Assembly (NCBI GenBank): GCA_025361505.1
Contig: JANYKZ010000098.1
Coordinates: forward strand, 1-49,142
From: Coriobacteriia bacterium
GTDB taxonomy: Bacteria > Actinomycetota > Coriobacteriia > Anaerosomatales > PALSA-660
Direction of reading: 5' to 3'
Length of the DNA stretch: 49,142 nt
Each line of letters begins with the position of its first letter. The first letter of the stretch is position 1. Both the position numbers and the translations under genes were made by a program. Below, one piece after another: positions 30,220-42,399 of this stretch. The notes under the pieces are model-generated. The model was not told the origin of the DNA and searched no databases. It saw only the letters and a list, made by a program, of their open reading frames with translations.

Positions 30220-32109
30220 ATGACACCCCGCTACGGCAGTGAACATATACGCGAGCAGCTGGCGGCGGTCCCCGACGCGCCGGGCGTCTACCTGTGGAAG
30301 GACGCCGACGGCACGGTGCTGTACGTCGGCAAAGCGAAGGCGCTCCGCAAACGTATGAAGCAGTACGCGCAGGGTCACGACGACCGCGCGATGGTCCCCG
30401 AGATGATGTCGCGCGTGGCCACCTTCGACTACGTGGTCACCACCAACGAGGTCGAGTCGCTGATCCTCGAGAACGAGCTCATCAAGGAGCACCACCCGCG
30501 CTACAACGTCGACTACCGCGACGACAAGACCTACCCCTACATCGCGTTGACCACCGGCGACCCGTTCCCCGCGATCAAGTACACGCGGGAGAAGCACCGT
30601 CCCGGGACGACGTACTTCGGCCCCTACACGGACTCCAGGGCCGCGCGCGCGACCATCGACGTCGTGAGGCGCGTCTACCCGATCTGTCGCACCGACTGCG
30701 TGGAGTGGAAGCGCGTGATCGCGCACGGCGGCGCTCCGAGCGGGAAGCCGTGCTTCGACTTCCACATCGGCAAGGGTCCCGGCCCGTGTGTGGGCGCCAT
30801 CACGCGCGACGAGTACGCCGCCACCGTCTCGCTTGTCGAGGCGTTCCTGGACGGCAGGCAGTCGACCGTCGCGCGCGACCTGGAGCGCCGGATGCGGGAG
30901 GCCTCGGACGAGCTCGACTACGAGCGGGCCCTGAAGTTCCGCAACCGGCTGGACGCGGTCCGCTCGATCCTGGAGCGCCAGACGATCGTCAGCGCCAGCG
31001 GCCTCGACGCGGACGCGATCGGCGTCTTCCGCGAGGAGACCATCGCCGGCGTGCACGTGGTGCACGTCCGCGAGGGACGCGTCCAGGGCTCGAGCGAGTT
31101 CATCCTCGACCAGGGGCTCGACGTCTCCGACGCCGAGCTGATCGAGGCGTTCCTGCTGCGCTACTACGACGAGGCGTCCCACGTTCCGCGGCAGGTACTC
31201 GTCGACGGCAAGCCGTCCGAGCCCGAGCCTCTCGAGGTCTGGCTCACGCAGCGCCGGGGGCGGAAGGTGACGATCGAACGGCCGGAGCGCGGGGAGCGTC
31301 GCCGCCTCCTCGAGATGGCGGCCACGAACGCCCGCCACGCGCTCGCGCGCTACAAGTTCAGGACGCGCTACGACGAGGACCGGGTCAACCAGGCGCTGCT
31401 CGAGCTCGAGAGCGCTCTGGGTCTCGGGGTGCCGCCGATGAGGATCGAGTGTTACGACATCTCGACGCTGCATGGCCGCTTCTCCGTCGGGTCCATGGTC
31501 GTGTTCGAGGCCGGCAGGTCGGACCCGTCGGGATACCGGCGTTTCAAGATACGCGCGGAGACCCCCGAGTCGAACGACGTCGCCATGATGCGCGAGGTTC
31601 TGCAGCGCAGGTTCGTGCGCGAGGCGAAGGAGGGCGCGCGGTTCGCCCGACGGCCCGATCTGATCCTCGTCGATGGCGGCAAGGCGCAGCTCTCGGCGGC
31701 GCTCGCCGCGCTCAAGGAGATCGGGGTCTCCGGGGTCCCCGTGGTCGCGCTCGCGAAGCGCGAAGAGGAGCTCTTCGTGCCCGAGTGGGACGAGCCCGTC
31801 GTGCTTCCGGGCGGTTCGCCGTCGCTCTATCTCGTGAAGCGCGTCCGTGACGAGGCGCATCGTTTCGCCATCACGTACCACCGCGAGCTGCGCGGCAAGG
31901 CGATGACCGCGTCGATCCTTGACGAGATACCCGGCGTGGGACCGACGCGCAAGCAGGCGCTCGTGAAGGCGTTCGGCTCGGTGAAGCGTCTGCGAGCCGC
32001 GAGCGCCGAGGAGATCGCCGCAGTCAAGGGGATCCCCTCGGAGCTGGCGAGCGATGTCGCCGAGTTTCTGCGAACATGGGAGCCGAGCGGTCCGGGGGGC
32101 GACGCCTAG
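30220..32109 (+). CDS. uvrC: UvrABC system protein C
   Basis: PGVYLWKDADGTVLYVGKAKALRKRMKQY GIY-YIG domain; UVR; RNase H-like nuclease; HhH C-terminus. Confidence 0.97.
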   Translation: MTPRYGSEHIREQLAAVPDAPGVYLWKDADGTVLYVGKAKALRKRMKQYAQGHDDRAMVPEMMSRVATFDYVVTTNEVESLILENELIKEHHPRYNVDYRDDKTYPYIALTTGDPFPAIKYTREKHRPGTTYFGPYTDSRAARATIDVVRRVYPICRTDCVEWKRVIAHGGAPSGKPCFDFHIGKGPGPCVGAITRDEYAATVSLVEAFLDGRQSTVARDLERRMREASDELDYERALKFRNRLDAVRSILERQTIVSASGLDADAIGVFREETIAGVHVVHVREGRVQGSSEFILDQGLDVSDAELIEAFLLRYYDEASHVPRQVLVDGKPSEPEPLEVWLTQRRGRKVTIERPERGERRRLLEMAATNARHALARYKFRTRYDEDRVNQALLELESALGLGVPPMRIECYDISTLHGRFSVGSMVVFEAGRSDPSGYRRFKIRAETPESNDVAMMREVLQRRFVREAKEGARFARRPDLILVDGGKAQLSAALAALKEIGVSGVPVVALAKREEELFVPEWDEPVVLPGGSPSLYLVKRVRDEAHRFAITYHRELRGKAMTASILDEIPGVGPTRKQALVKAFGSVKRLRAASAEEIAAVKGIPSELASDVAEFLRTWEPSGPGGDA

Positions 32110-32369
32110 AGGGGCGTCGAGCGGACCGCGCCGAGGGGGGCCGCGTGAGCCCGTCCGATCCTGTCTGGGATGAGCTCGGCAAGGTCGATCTCGGCGTGTA
32201 CCAGCGGATCTCACCGCGCTTCCTTGCACGCCGTGGGGAACTGACGGAGATACTCGTACGGCGCCTGACCCGGAGCGTCGGATGCGTGTGACCGACGACC
32301 TGGAGGGCTGGCGCTGAGGGGGATCGGCCGGAGGGCCTGGCGGCCCTGAGGACGGGGAGGGTCCGGACG

Positions 32370-33671
32370 ATGGACGCGGATGCTGCGAGTATCCCGACGC
32401 GTTTCCCGGCCACGTCGAACGACCTGGCGACCAGCATCGTCCGGACGTTCGGCCAGCACATGGAGCTCGGTATCCGCCTGACGTTCGACGCGCGCCTGGA
32501 CGCCCGGGTACTCGAACGGGCGGTGCGGCTGCTGCTGGATGCTGAGCCGGTGCTCGGCTGCGGGCTGAAGACCTCGACGATGCGGGGGTGGTGGCAGCGT
32601 CGCGACGACCTCGACGCACGCATCCCGTTCGCGGTCGTGCAGACGGACGAAGCCGACGCCGAGGCCGTGCGGTGTCAGACGGCAAGCGTGCCGGACCATG
32701 GTCCGCAGGTCGCCGTGACCCTCGTGCGCTCGCCGGACCACGACGACGTCGTGATCGAGGTCAGCCACAACGTCGCCGACGGCCAGTCTGCCAAGCAGAT
32801 CGCCTACGTGCTGGCGGACCTCTACACGCGGCTGTGCGCTGACCCCACGTACCTGCCCGCACCCGACCTCGCGCCTCGGCCCGAAGCGCGCGACGTGTGG
32901 GTCTCGCTGTCCGAAGATCAGAGGCGCAACGCGAAACGCGAGCCGCGGCCCACGATGCCGAACTGGGACCTTCCCCGAAAGGCCCGGACCGGTGCCGGCC
33001 GTACCCTTCGGGAGCTGCGTCTCGGCCCCGACAGGTTCGCGACGATCTCCCGTCACGGCAAGCAGCACGGCGCGACCGTGAACGACATGATGCTGACCGC
33101 GTTCTTCCGCGCGCTCGTGCGGGTCTGTCCGCCACCTTCGGACAAGCCGATGTCTCTGTCGTTCTCCGCGGAACACCGCCGGTATGTGACCGGAGAGGTC
33201 GAGCCTCCCGTCAGCAATCTCGCCGTGACCATCTGGCTCGCGCTCGAGAGCAGAACGGGGGAGGGCTTCGACGACACTCTCGGGCGCATGGTCGAGCAGA
33301 CAACGCAGTGGCGCGAGACGCTGTGGGGCATCCGCGGCGCCGTGGGAGCGGCCGGCATGGCGAAGATGGGCTACGCGCCGATGCGCCTGATGCTCGCGGC
33401 GGTCGGGAAGCTCGCGGGCGGCGCGGGCAAGACGTCCCCGGTCTTCACGAACATCGGCGTCCTCGACGACGCGCGCCTGTCCTTCGGAGGCGTCACACCG
33501 GTGGCGGCTCGCATAAGCGGGCCGGCGGCGTTCGGCGCGAGCTTCGTGCCGACGATCAGCACCTACCGCGACGCGCTGACCGTGTCGATGGGTTTCTGCG
33601 ATGCCGACACGGACGCCGCGACGGTCGAGGCGGTGCTGCAGGAGATGGACGATCAGTTGGCGCTCGACTGA
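32370..33671 (+). CDS. Orphan condensation-domain/acyltransferase-like protein
   Basis: VSHNVADGQSAKQIAYVLADLY (HxxxDG motif) and two-lobed CoA-dependent acyltransferase-like architecture; no adenylation or carrier domain. Confidence 0.72.
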   Translation: MDADAASIPTRFPATSNDLATSIVRTFGQHMELGIRLTFDARLDARVLERAVRLLLDAEPVLGCGLKTSTMRGWWQRRDDLDARIPFAVVQTDEADAEAVRCQTASVPDHGPQVAVTLVRSPDHDDVVIEVSHNVADGQSAKQIAYVLADLYTRLCADPTYLPAPDLAPRPEARDVWVSLSEDQRRNAKREPRPTMPNWDLPRKARTGAGRTLRELRLGPDRFATISRHGKQHGATVNDMMLTAFFRALVRVCPPPSDKPMSLSFSAEHRRYVTGEVEPPVSNLAVTIWLALESRTGEGFDDTLGRMVEQTTQWRETLWGIRGAVGAAGMAKMGYAPMRLMLAAVGKLAGGAGKTSPVFTNIGVLDDARLSFGGVTPVAARISGPAAFGASFVPTISTYRDALTVSMGFCDADTDAATVEAVLQEMDDQLALD

Positions 33672-33700
33672 CAGCCCACATCTTCCCCGGTCGCCGCCTC

Positions 33701-33730
33701 CAACGCCCCCGGGCGTTGCTATACTCCGAA
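33701..33730 (+). promoter_or_regulatory. Promoter -10 (TATACT) with overlapping palindrome CAACGCCC-CC-GGGCGTTG
   Basis: Palindrome 33701-33718; GTTGCTATACTCCGAA 33715-33730. Confidence 0.5.
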
Positions 33731-33772
33731 GTGCAGCGCCCACGTGGCGGTCGGGGGTCTCACGAGACGGGG

Positions 33773-34165
33773 GTGGTCGAGGTGGTCCGGTTCCTCTTCC
33801 GCACGGCGATCACGGCGGTCGGCGTGCTCCTGGTCGCGTACCTGGGACTCATCACGGTCCAGGGCGTCGGACCGGGCGGTTCCTTCACCTGGGGCGCGTT
33901 CGGCGTCGCATGCGTCTTCGCCATCGTCCTCGGCCTGGTGAACGCGATCATCAAGCCGATCATCACCGTCCTCACGCTGCCGATCTCCATCCTCACCCTG
34001 GGCCTCTTCACCGTCGTCATCAACCTGGCCATGTTCTACCTGGCCGTTTCCGCGTTCTCTCCCACGATCCGACCGGGCGACAGCTGGCTCATGACCGGGG
34101 TCGCCGCGATCATCGTCGCGGTCTTCAGCGGCCTCGCCGGCTCGATCACGAAGAACGGCAGGTAG
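33773..34165 (+). CDS. Phage holin family 4 / YvlD-like membrane protein
   Basis: FAIVLGLVNAIIKPIITVLTLPISILTLGLFTVVINLAMFYL; start ambiguous (GTG 33773 or 33782). Confidence 0.85.
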   Translation: MVEVVRFLFRTAITAVGVLLVAYLGLITVQGVGPGGSFTWGAFGVACVFAIVLGLVNAIIKPIITVLTLPISILTLGLFTVVINLAMFYLAVSAFSPTIRPGDSWLMTGVAAIIVAVFSGLAGSITKNGR

Positions 34166-34171
34166 AGGCCG

Positions 34172-35089
34172 ATGGCCGACGACACCGAAGTCGCCGAGAC
34201 GGAAGCGCCGCGGCCTCCCGCCGAACTGGTGATCATCACCGGCCTCTCCGGCGCGGGGCGGTCCGAGGCGATCCACACGTTCGAGGACCTCGGCTACTTC
34301 TGCATCGACAACCTGCCGCCGGCGCTCCTGTCGCGGCTGGTCGAGCTCACCGCGCTGCCGGGCAGCCGCATCCACCGTGTCGCGGTCGTGTGCGACATGC
34401 GGTCGATGGAGTTCTTCAGCACGCTGCTCCAGGAGCTCGACAAGCTCGAGGCCAGCGGTCAGCCCTATCGGATCCTCTATCTCGAGGCCGCCGAGAAGGT
34501 ACTCGTGAACCGGTTCAAAGCGACTCGCCGCCGCCATCCTTTGTGCGAGGGCGGCTCCGTGGTCGAAGGCATCATCGCTGAACAGAACGGGCTCGCCCGC
34601 GTCCGGGAGCGCGCCGCTCTGATCATCGACACCAGCGAGATGCTCCCGGCCCAGCTGCGCGAGGCGATCCGGCGACGCTTCCTGTCCGACAGCCTCAAGG
34701 ACGCGCTGTCCGTGACCGTCAGCTCGTTCGGTTTCAAGTACGGCATCCCGATCGACGCGGACATCGTCATGGACGTCCGCTTCCTTCCGAACCCGTTCTA
34801 CGTGGCGCGTCTGCGCCACAAGTCCGGCCTCGAGCCCGCTGTGAAGCGGTTCGTGCTGGAGCGCGATGAGACGAAGCGTTTCATGGAACGCTGGCTCCCG
34901 CTGCTGGCCGACCTGATGCCGAGTTACCTGATCGAGGGGAAGCACCACCTGTCCATCGCTCTCGGCTGCACCGGCGGCATGCACCGCAGCGTCGTGCTCG
35001 CCGAACAGACCGCGGACCACCTGCGCACGCTCGGGTACGACATCTCGGTGACCCACCGGGACATCCGCAAGGACGCGGAGCGCTCATGA
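34172..35089 (+). CDS. rapZ: RNase adapter RapZ / YvcJ nucleotide-binding protein
   Basis: ELVIITGLSGAGRSEAIHTFEDLGYFCIDNLPPALL; IALGCTGGMHRSVVLAEQ. Confidence 0.95.
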   Translation: MADDTEVAETEAPRPPAELVIITGLSGAGRSEAIHTFEDLGYFCIDNLPPALLSRLVELTALPGSRIHRVAVVCDMRSMEFFSTLLQELDKLEASGQPYRILYLEAAEKVLVNRFKATRRRHPLCEGGSVVEGIIAEQNGLARVRERAALIIDTSEMLPAQLREAIRRRFLSDSLKDALSVTVSSFGFKYGIPIDADIVMDVRFLPNPFYVARLRHKSGLEPAVKRFVLERDETKRFMERWLPLLADLMPSYLIEGKHHLSIALGCTGGMHRSVVLAEQTADHLRTLGYDISVTHRDIRKDAERS

Positions 35090-36033
35090 GCCCACGTTCC
35101 CGCCGCGCCGTCGCCGTCGGCGGCGGCACCGGCCTCCCCACCGTGTTGCGCTGCCTGCTGCAGGAGGGCTGGGAGACGACCGCCGTCGTCACGATGGCCG
35201 ACGACGGCGGCTCGAGCGGCCACCTGCGCCGCGAACTCGGCATGCTGCCTCCCGGTGACGCGCGCAACTGCCTCGCCGCGATGGCCGCGGACCCCGCGGG
35301 CGCGACGGCGAGGTTGTTCTCCTACCGGTTCCCGCAGGGCGAGGGGCTTGCCGGGCACGCGCTGGGCAATCTCGTCATCGCCGCGCTAACCGAGATCGAA
35401 GGGTCGTTCCCGGCCGCGCTCGACGAGGCGGGACGCCTCCTGCAGGCGCGCGGCCGCGTCGTCCCCTCCACGCTCGACGACGTCGTGCTGACGGCCGAGG
35501 ACGTCGAAGGAAACCGGGTCGTCGGCCAGTCGAACGTCGCCGTGAGCGCGGCCCCGATCGCGTGCGTACGCTACGCGTCCGGCAGCCCGGCCCGGGCGTA
35601 CGCCCCGGCGGCCGAGGCGATAGCCGGCGCCGACCTGGTCGTCATCGGACCGGGTTCGCTGTTCACCTCGATCCTGCCCAACTTCCTCGTCGAGGGGATC
35701 TCCGAGGCGCTGTCCGCGACCCGCGGCCTCGTCGTCTACGTCTGCAACGTCGCCAACCAGCGAGGCGAGACCAACGGGATGGATGCCGCCGACCACGTGG
35801 ACGCGCTCGTGCGGCACGGGCTCGATGGCGTGATCGATGTCGCGCTGCTTCATGACAGCGTGGGCAACCCGGTCCCGCACGAGTTCGACGCCGTGCAGGC
35901 CGGCCCCGATGCGCTCGCCCGCATCGCGGCCCACGGGATCGCGACGCTCGTGCGCGACCTGACGGATCCCGACGACCCGCGCCACCACAGTCCGGCCAAG
36001 CTCCGGCTCGCCCTCGGAGAGGTCGCGTCGTGA
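35086..36033 (+). CDS. yvcK: Gluconeogenesis factor YvcK family protein
   Basis: AVGGGTGLPTVLRCLL, ADDGGSSGHLRRELGMLPPGDARNCLAA. Confidence 0.95.
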   Translation: MSPRSRRAVAVGGGTGLPTVLRCLLQEGWETTAVVTMADDGGSSGHLRRELGMLPPGDARNCLAAMAADPAGATARLFSYRFPQGEGLAGHALGNLVIAALTEIEGSFPAALDEAGRLLQARGRVVPSTLDDVVLTAEDVEGNRVVGQSNVAVSAAPIACVRYASGSPARAYAPAAEAIAGADLVVIGPGSLFTSILPNFLVEGISEALSATRGLVVYVCNVANQRGETNGMDAADHVDALVRHGLDGVIDVALLHDSVGNPVPHEFDAVQAGPDALARIAAHGIATLVRDLTDPDDPRHHSPAKLRLALGEVAS

Positions 36034-37016
36034 GCTTCACGGCGGAGGTGAAGGAGGAGCTGTCGCGGGTGATGCCCGCGCGGACCTGTTGCCCCCGGGC
36101 CGAGCTCTCCGCGCTCATCCGGGTCGAGGGCACGCTCCACATCGCGGGCGGGGAGCGGTTCCGCGTCGAGGTCGCGACCGAGACGGCGCCCGTCGCCCGC
36201 AAAGCGATCAAGCTCATGCACTCGCTCTACGGCCTCAAGACGGAGCTGACGGTCCGCCGCAGCGTGCTCCACAAGACGAACAACTACCTGATCACCGTCC
36301 CGAGCCAGCCCGCCCTACCGCCGGCACTGGCGGACCTGGGGATCCTGGACGAGGCCGGCGGACTCACCTCGGGCGTCCCCGCCTCGCTCGTCCGCCGCGA
36401 CTGCTGCGCGGTCTCGTACCTCCGGGGCGCCTTCCTCGGCGGCGGGTTCGTCGCCGACCCGCACGGCGACTTCCACTTCGAGCTCACCGCCGAGACCGAG
36501 GAGCACGCGCGCAACCTCGTCTCGCTCATGGCGCGCTTCGGGATCGAGGCGCGCGTGACGAAGCGCCGCGGGCTCTATGCCGTTTACCTCAAGGGTGCCG
36601 AGCCCATCGTCACGTTCCTGGCGCTCGTCGGCGCGCACCGGGCGCTCCTGCGCACGGAGGACGTCCGCATCCTCAAGTCGATGCGCAACGACGTCAACCG
36701 CCTCGTGAACGCCGAGACCGCCAACGTCCAGAAGTCGGCGGACGCGGCGATCGCGCAGGTCGAGGACATACGCTATCTCGCGGACGTGCACGGGCTCGAC
36801 TGGTTACCGCCCGCACTGCAGGAGCTCGCGCAGCTGCGGCTGGATCACCCCGACGTCTCGATCCGGGAGCTCGGCGAGTACGCGACGCCGCCGCTTTCGA
36901 AGTCCGCCGTGTATCACCGCATCAGGCGTCTTGAGGCGATGGCCGCCGACCTGCGCACGCGTGCCGCCTTCGGAGACGGCCCGCTTGACGGTCGCGACAC
37001 CGGCGGGGAACGATAG
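36030..37016 (+). CDS. whiA: DNA-binding protein WhiA
   Basis: MSFTAEVKEELSRV, LAGLIDADG-like middle domain, C-terminal HTH (SIRELGEYATPPLSKSAVYHRIRRL). Confidence 0.95.
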   Translation: MSFTAEVKEELSRVMPARTCCPRAELSALIRVEGTLHIAGGERFRVEVATETAPVARKAIKLMHSLYGLKTELTVRRSVLHKTNNYLITVPSQPALPPALADLGILDEAGGLTSGVPASLVRRDCCAVSYLRGAFLGGGFVADPHGDFHFELTAETEEHARNLVSLMARFGIEARVTKRRGLYAVYLKGAEPIVTFLALVGAHRALLRTEDVRILKSMRNDVNRLVNAETANVQKSADAAIAQVEDIRYLADVHGLDWLPPALQELAQLRLDHPDVSIRELGEYATPPLSKSAVYHRIRRLEAMAADLRTRAAFGDGPLDGRDTGGER

Positions 37017-38159
<1,143 letters not shown>

Positions 38160-38170
38160 GCGGCGGACGA

Positions 38171-39358
<1,188 letters not shown>

Positions 39359-39415
39359 ACCCGATCGCGCCGAGGCCGTCAGGCCGGCGCACTCCGACCG
39401 CACAAGGAGCGACCC

Positions 39416-40189
39416 ATGCGCAGCGAACGCACGCCGATGATCGCCGGCAACTGGAAGATGTTCACGACCTCCGGTGAAGGCGCGATCCTGGTCGACCACA
39501 TCCAGGACCTGGTGTCCGACGTCGCCGACCGGGTCGACGTCGTCGTCTGCCCGCCGCTCACCGGTCTCAAGGCCGTGTCGACGATCATCGAGATCGACCG
39601 CCTGCCCATCGGCCTGGGCGCCCAGGACGTCTTCTGGGAGGAGGAGGGCGCGTTCACCGGCGCCATCGCGCCCCGGATGCTCGTGGAGCTGCGCTGCGGC
39701 TACTGCATCGTCGGCCACTCCGAGCGTCGCGAGTACTTCGGCGAGACCAACGAGACCGTGAACCGCAAGGTCCTGGCGCTGCACCGTCACAACATCACGC
39801 CGATCGTGTGCTGCGGCGAGTCGCTCGGCACCTACGAGGCGGGGGAGACCGCCGCCTTCGTGCGTGCCCAGGTCCGCGAGGGTCTTGCCGGGCTGACGCC
39901 CGACCAGACCACCGGCATCATCGTGGCCTACGAGCCCATCTGGGCGATCGGGACCGGACACACGCCCACCCCCGAGACCGCCAACGACGTCGCCCGCATG
40001 ATCCGCGCGACCATCGGGGCCATGTACGGCCCTCCGGCCGCGGTCACCGCCCGCGTGCTCTACGGCGGGTCGGTCAAGCCCGAGAACGCCGCCATGTTCT
40101 TCAACGAGCCCGACATCGACGGAGCGCTCGTCGGAGGGGCGGCGCTGAAGGCCGAAACGTTCTCCGACATCGTGCACGCCGCCTCGTGA
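39416..40189 (+). CDS. tpiA: Triosephosphate isomerase
   Basis: RTPMIAGNWKMF; IVAYEPIWAIGTGHTPT. Confidence 0.98.
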   Translation: MRSERTPMIAGNWKMFTTSGEGAILVDHIQDLVSDVADRVDVVVCPPLTGLKAVSTIIEIDRLPIGLGAQDVFWEEEGAFTGAIAPRMLVELRCGYCIVGHSERREYFGETNETVNRKVLALHRHNITPIVCCGESLGTYEAGETAAFVRAQVREGLAGLTPDQTTGIIVAYEPIWAIGTGHTPTPETANDVARMIRATIGAMYGPPAAVTARVLYGGSVKPENAAMFFNEPDIDGALVGGAALKAETFSDIVHAAS

Positions 40190-41751
40190 GCGACGAGCTC
40201 TTCGTCCCGGCGGATCCCGCGCGACTCGCCGCGTTGCACCTGCCCGCCGTGCTGATCGTGATGGACGGCTACGGGTTGTCCGACGCCACCGAGGGCAACG
40301 CCGAGGCGCTCGCCGACACGCCCAACCTCGACGCCTTGTTCGCGACCAGGCCGTGGGTCCCGCTCGAGTGCGCCGGCCTCGCCGTCGGGCTGCCCGTTGG
40401 CCAGATGGGCAACTCGGAGGTCGGGCACCTCAACATCGGAGCGGGCCGGATCGTCTACCAGGAGCTCACGCGCATCAACCTCGCTATCGAGGACGGCTCC
40501 TTCGCCGAGAACCCCGTGTTGCTCGAGGCGATCGACGCCGCGGTCGCCGGCGGTCGCGCCGTTCACTTCATGGGACTGCTCTCGGACGGCGGCGTGCACA
40601 GCCACATCTCGCACCTCTTCGCGTTGCTCGACCTCGCCGCGTCCCGCGGGGCCGGGCGCGTGTTCGTGCACTGCTTCCTCGACGGCCGCGACGTCCCGCC
40701 CGAGTCCGGCTCCGGGTTCCTGAAGCAGGTCGAGCGGAAGCTGGCGGGTCTCGGGACCGGGGCCATCGCCACGATCATCGGCCGCTACTGGGCCATGGAC
40801 CGGGACCGCCGGTTCGACCGTGTCGAGCGCGCGTGGCGCGCCATGGTGCTCGGGAAGGGCGCGGCCGTCGTCAGCGCCGACGAGGCGATCGAGCGCTCGT
40901 ACCACGACGGGGTGACCGACGAGTTCGTCGCTCCGGCGGTCGTGGAGGGTGTCGACGGCCGCATGCGTGACGGCGACGCGGTGGTCTTCTTCAACTTCCG
41001 TCCGGACCGCGCCCGCGAGATCACGCGCGCGCTGGTCGATCCCTCGTTCGACGAGTTCGACCGCCCGGTGACGCCGGCGCTGCGCTTCGTGTGCCTCACC
41101 CAGTACGACCCCACGATCCCGGCGCCGGTCGCGTTCGCCAAGGACCTCCCGTGCTGCACGCTCGCGGACGTGCTCGCCGAGTCGGGCCTGCGTCAGCTGC
41201 ACATCGCCGAGACGGAGAAGTACGCCCACGTCACCTTCTTCCTCAACGGCGGCGCCGAGCCGCCGAAGCCGGGGGAGGAGCGCGTGCTCGTTCCCAGCCC
41301 GAAGGTCGCGACCTACGACCTGCAGCCGGAGATGAGCGAGCCGGGCGTGACCGACCGACTGGTCGAGGCGATCCATGAGGGGCGTGCGGACGTCTACATC
41401 GTCAACTACGCGAACTGCGACATGGTCGGCCACACCGGGGTGCTCGAGGCCGCGAAGCGGGCCGTCGAGGCGGTCGACGACGGCGTGGGCCGCGTGATCG
41501 AGGCGATAGGCCAGCGTGGCGGCGTTGCGATGATCACGGCGGACCACGGCAACGCTGAGCGCATGATCGCCGACGACGGAAGCCCGTTCACCGCGCACAC
41601 GACCGATCCCGTGCCGCTGATCGTGGTCGCCGACGGCGTGCGCCGGTTGCGAGCGGGAGGCAAGCTGGCCGACGTGGCTCCCACGCTGCTCGACCTCGTC
41701 GGGCTGACCGCCCCGGACGTCTGGACGGGGACGAGCCTGCTCGAGCGGTAG
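40186..41751 (+). CDS. gpmI: 2,3-bisphosphoglycerate-independent phosphoglycerate mutase
   Basis: AVLIVMDGYGLSDATEGNA; GQMGNSEVGHLNIGAGR; MITADHGNAERM; GTG start overlaps the tpiA stop. Confidence 0.96.
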   Translation: MSDELFVPADPARLAALHLPAVLIVMDGYGLSDATEGNAEALADTPNLDALFATRPWVPLECAGLAVGLPVGQMGNSEVGHLNIGAGRIVYQELTRINLAIEDGSFAENPVLLEAIDAAVAGGRAVHFMGLLSDGGVHSHISHLFALLDLAASRGAGRVFVHCFLDGRDVPPESGSGFLKQVERKLAGLGTGAIATIIGRYWAMDRDRRFDRVERAWRAMVLGKGAAVVSADEAIERSYHDGVTDEFVAPAVVEGVDGRMRDGDAVVFFNFRPDRAREITRALVDPSFDEFDRPVTPALRFVCLTQYDPTIPAPVAFAKDLPCCTLADVLAESGLRQLHIAETEKYAHVTFFLNGGAEPPKPGEERVLVPSPKVATYDLQPEMSEPGVTDRLVEAIHEGRADVYIVNYANCDMVGHTGVLEAAKRAVEAVDDGVGRVIEAIGQRGGVAMITADHGNAERMIADDGSPFTAHTTDPVPLIVVADGVRRLRAGGKLADVAPTLLDLVGLTAPDVWTGTSLLER

Positions 41752-41763
41752 CCTCCGTGTGCG

Positions 41764-41793
41764 GTTGAGCCCGTGGAGGCATGCGGCTATACT
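41764..41793 (+). promoter_or_regulatory. Promoter upstream of secG
   Basis: TTGAGC - 17 nt - TATACT. Confidence 0.55.
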
Positions 41794-41846
41794 CTCTCAG
41801 TCGTGCGCCGGACGGCGCGGATGGTTGTCTACATAAGGGAGTCTGC

Positions 41847-42086
41847 GTGGACGCGCTCATCTACCTGCTCATCGCGGTACACGTGCTGCTCGCGATCGGT
41901 CTGATCATCTTCGTGCTGCTGCACTCGGGCAAGGGCACCGGACTCTCGTCTATGTTCGGCGGCATGTCGTCCGCCGGCGGAGGCACCAGCATCATCGAGA
42001 AGAACCTCGACCGCATCACGGTCGGCCTCGCCGTGAGCTGGGCGCTGACCTCCGTGCTTCTCATGATGTTCTACCGTCCCGTCTAG
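41847..42086 (+). CDS. secG: Preprotein translocase subunit SecG
   Basis: VDALIYLLIAVHVLLAIGLIIFVLLHSGKGTGLSSMFGG. Confidence 0.93.
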   Translation: MDALIYLLIAVHVLLAIGLIIFVLLHSGKGTGLSSMFGGMSSAGGGTSIIEKNLDRITVGLAVSWALTSVLLMMFYRPV

Positions 42087-42399
42087 GGACGGATGCATAC
42101 CGTTCCGCCTGAATCCGGCGGTGCGGTTCACACGCTCCGTTCATGCGCCTCGACAGCGCTCTTCGAGGCAACCTCATTCACGTCGTGCGTGATGTAAGAG
42201 GGCTGTTGCACTTGCCCCGTACGCACGAAGGGTGGAAACTCATACAAGCTCTATGCTCGTCGCAAGTCGGTGGGCCGGCTCCTCCCGCATGTGCGGGGTC
42301 CGGTCTCTGTCGTCGCCGGGGAGGGATGAAAGAGCGATCGGCACGCGAGAGGGGTTCGGCCGTACGTTTTTGTCAATGCTGGAAGGGGGCTTTCGCATT

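Noticed and set aside
29830-32685. 951-aa minus-strand ORF opposite uvrC
   Set aside because: Low-complexity Arg/Asp/Val/His composition antisense to uvrC; a GC-skew shadow ORF.
33773-34165. Phage holin, hence prophage remnant
   Set aside because: The holin-4/YvlD-like family is a common chromosomal membrane protein and there are no phage genes around it.
34238-34270. RapZ P-loop GLSGAGRS with Arg instead of Lys
   Set aside because: GAGRS-type variants are familiar in actinobacterial RapZ/YvcJ proteins, so not considered a novelty.
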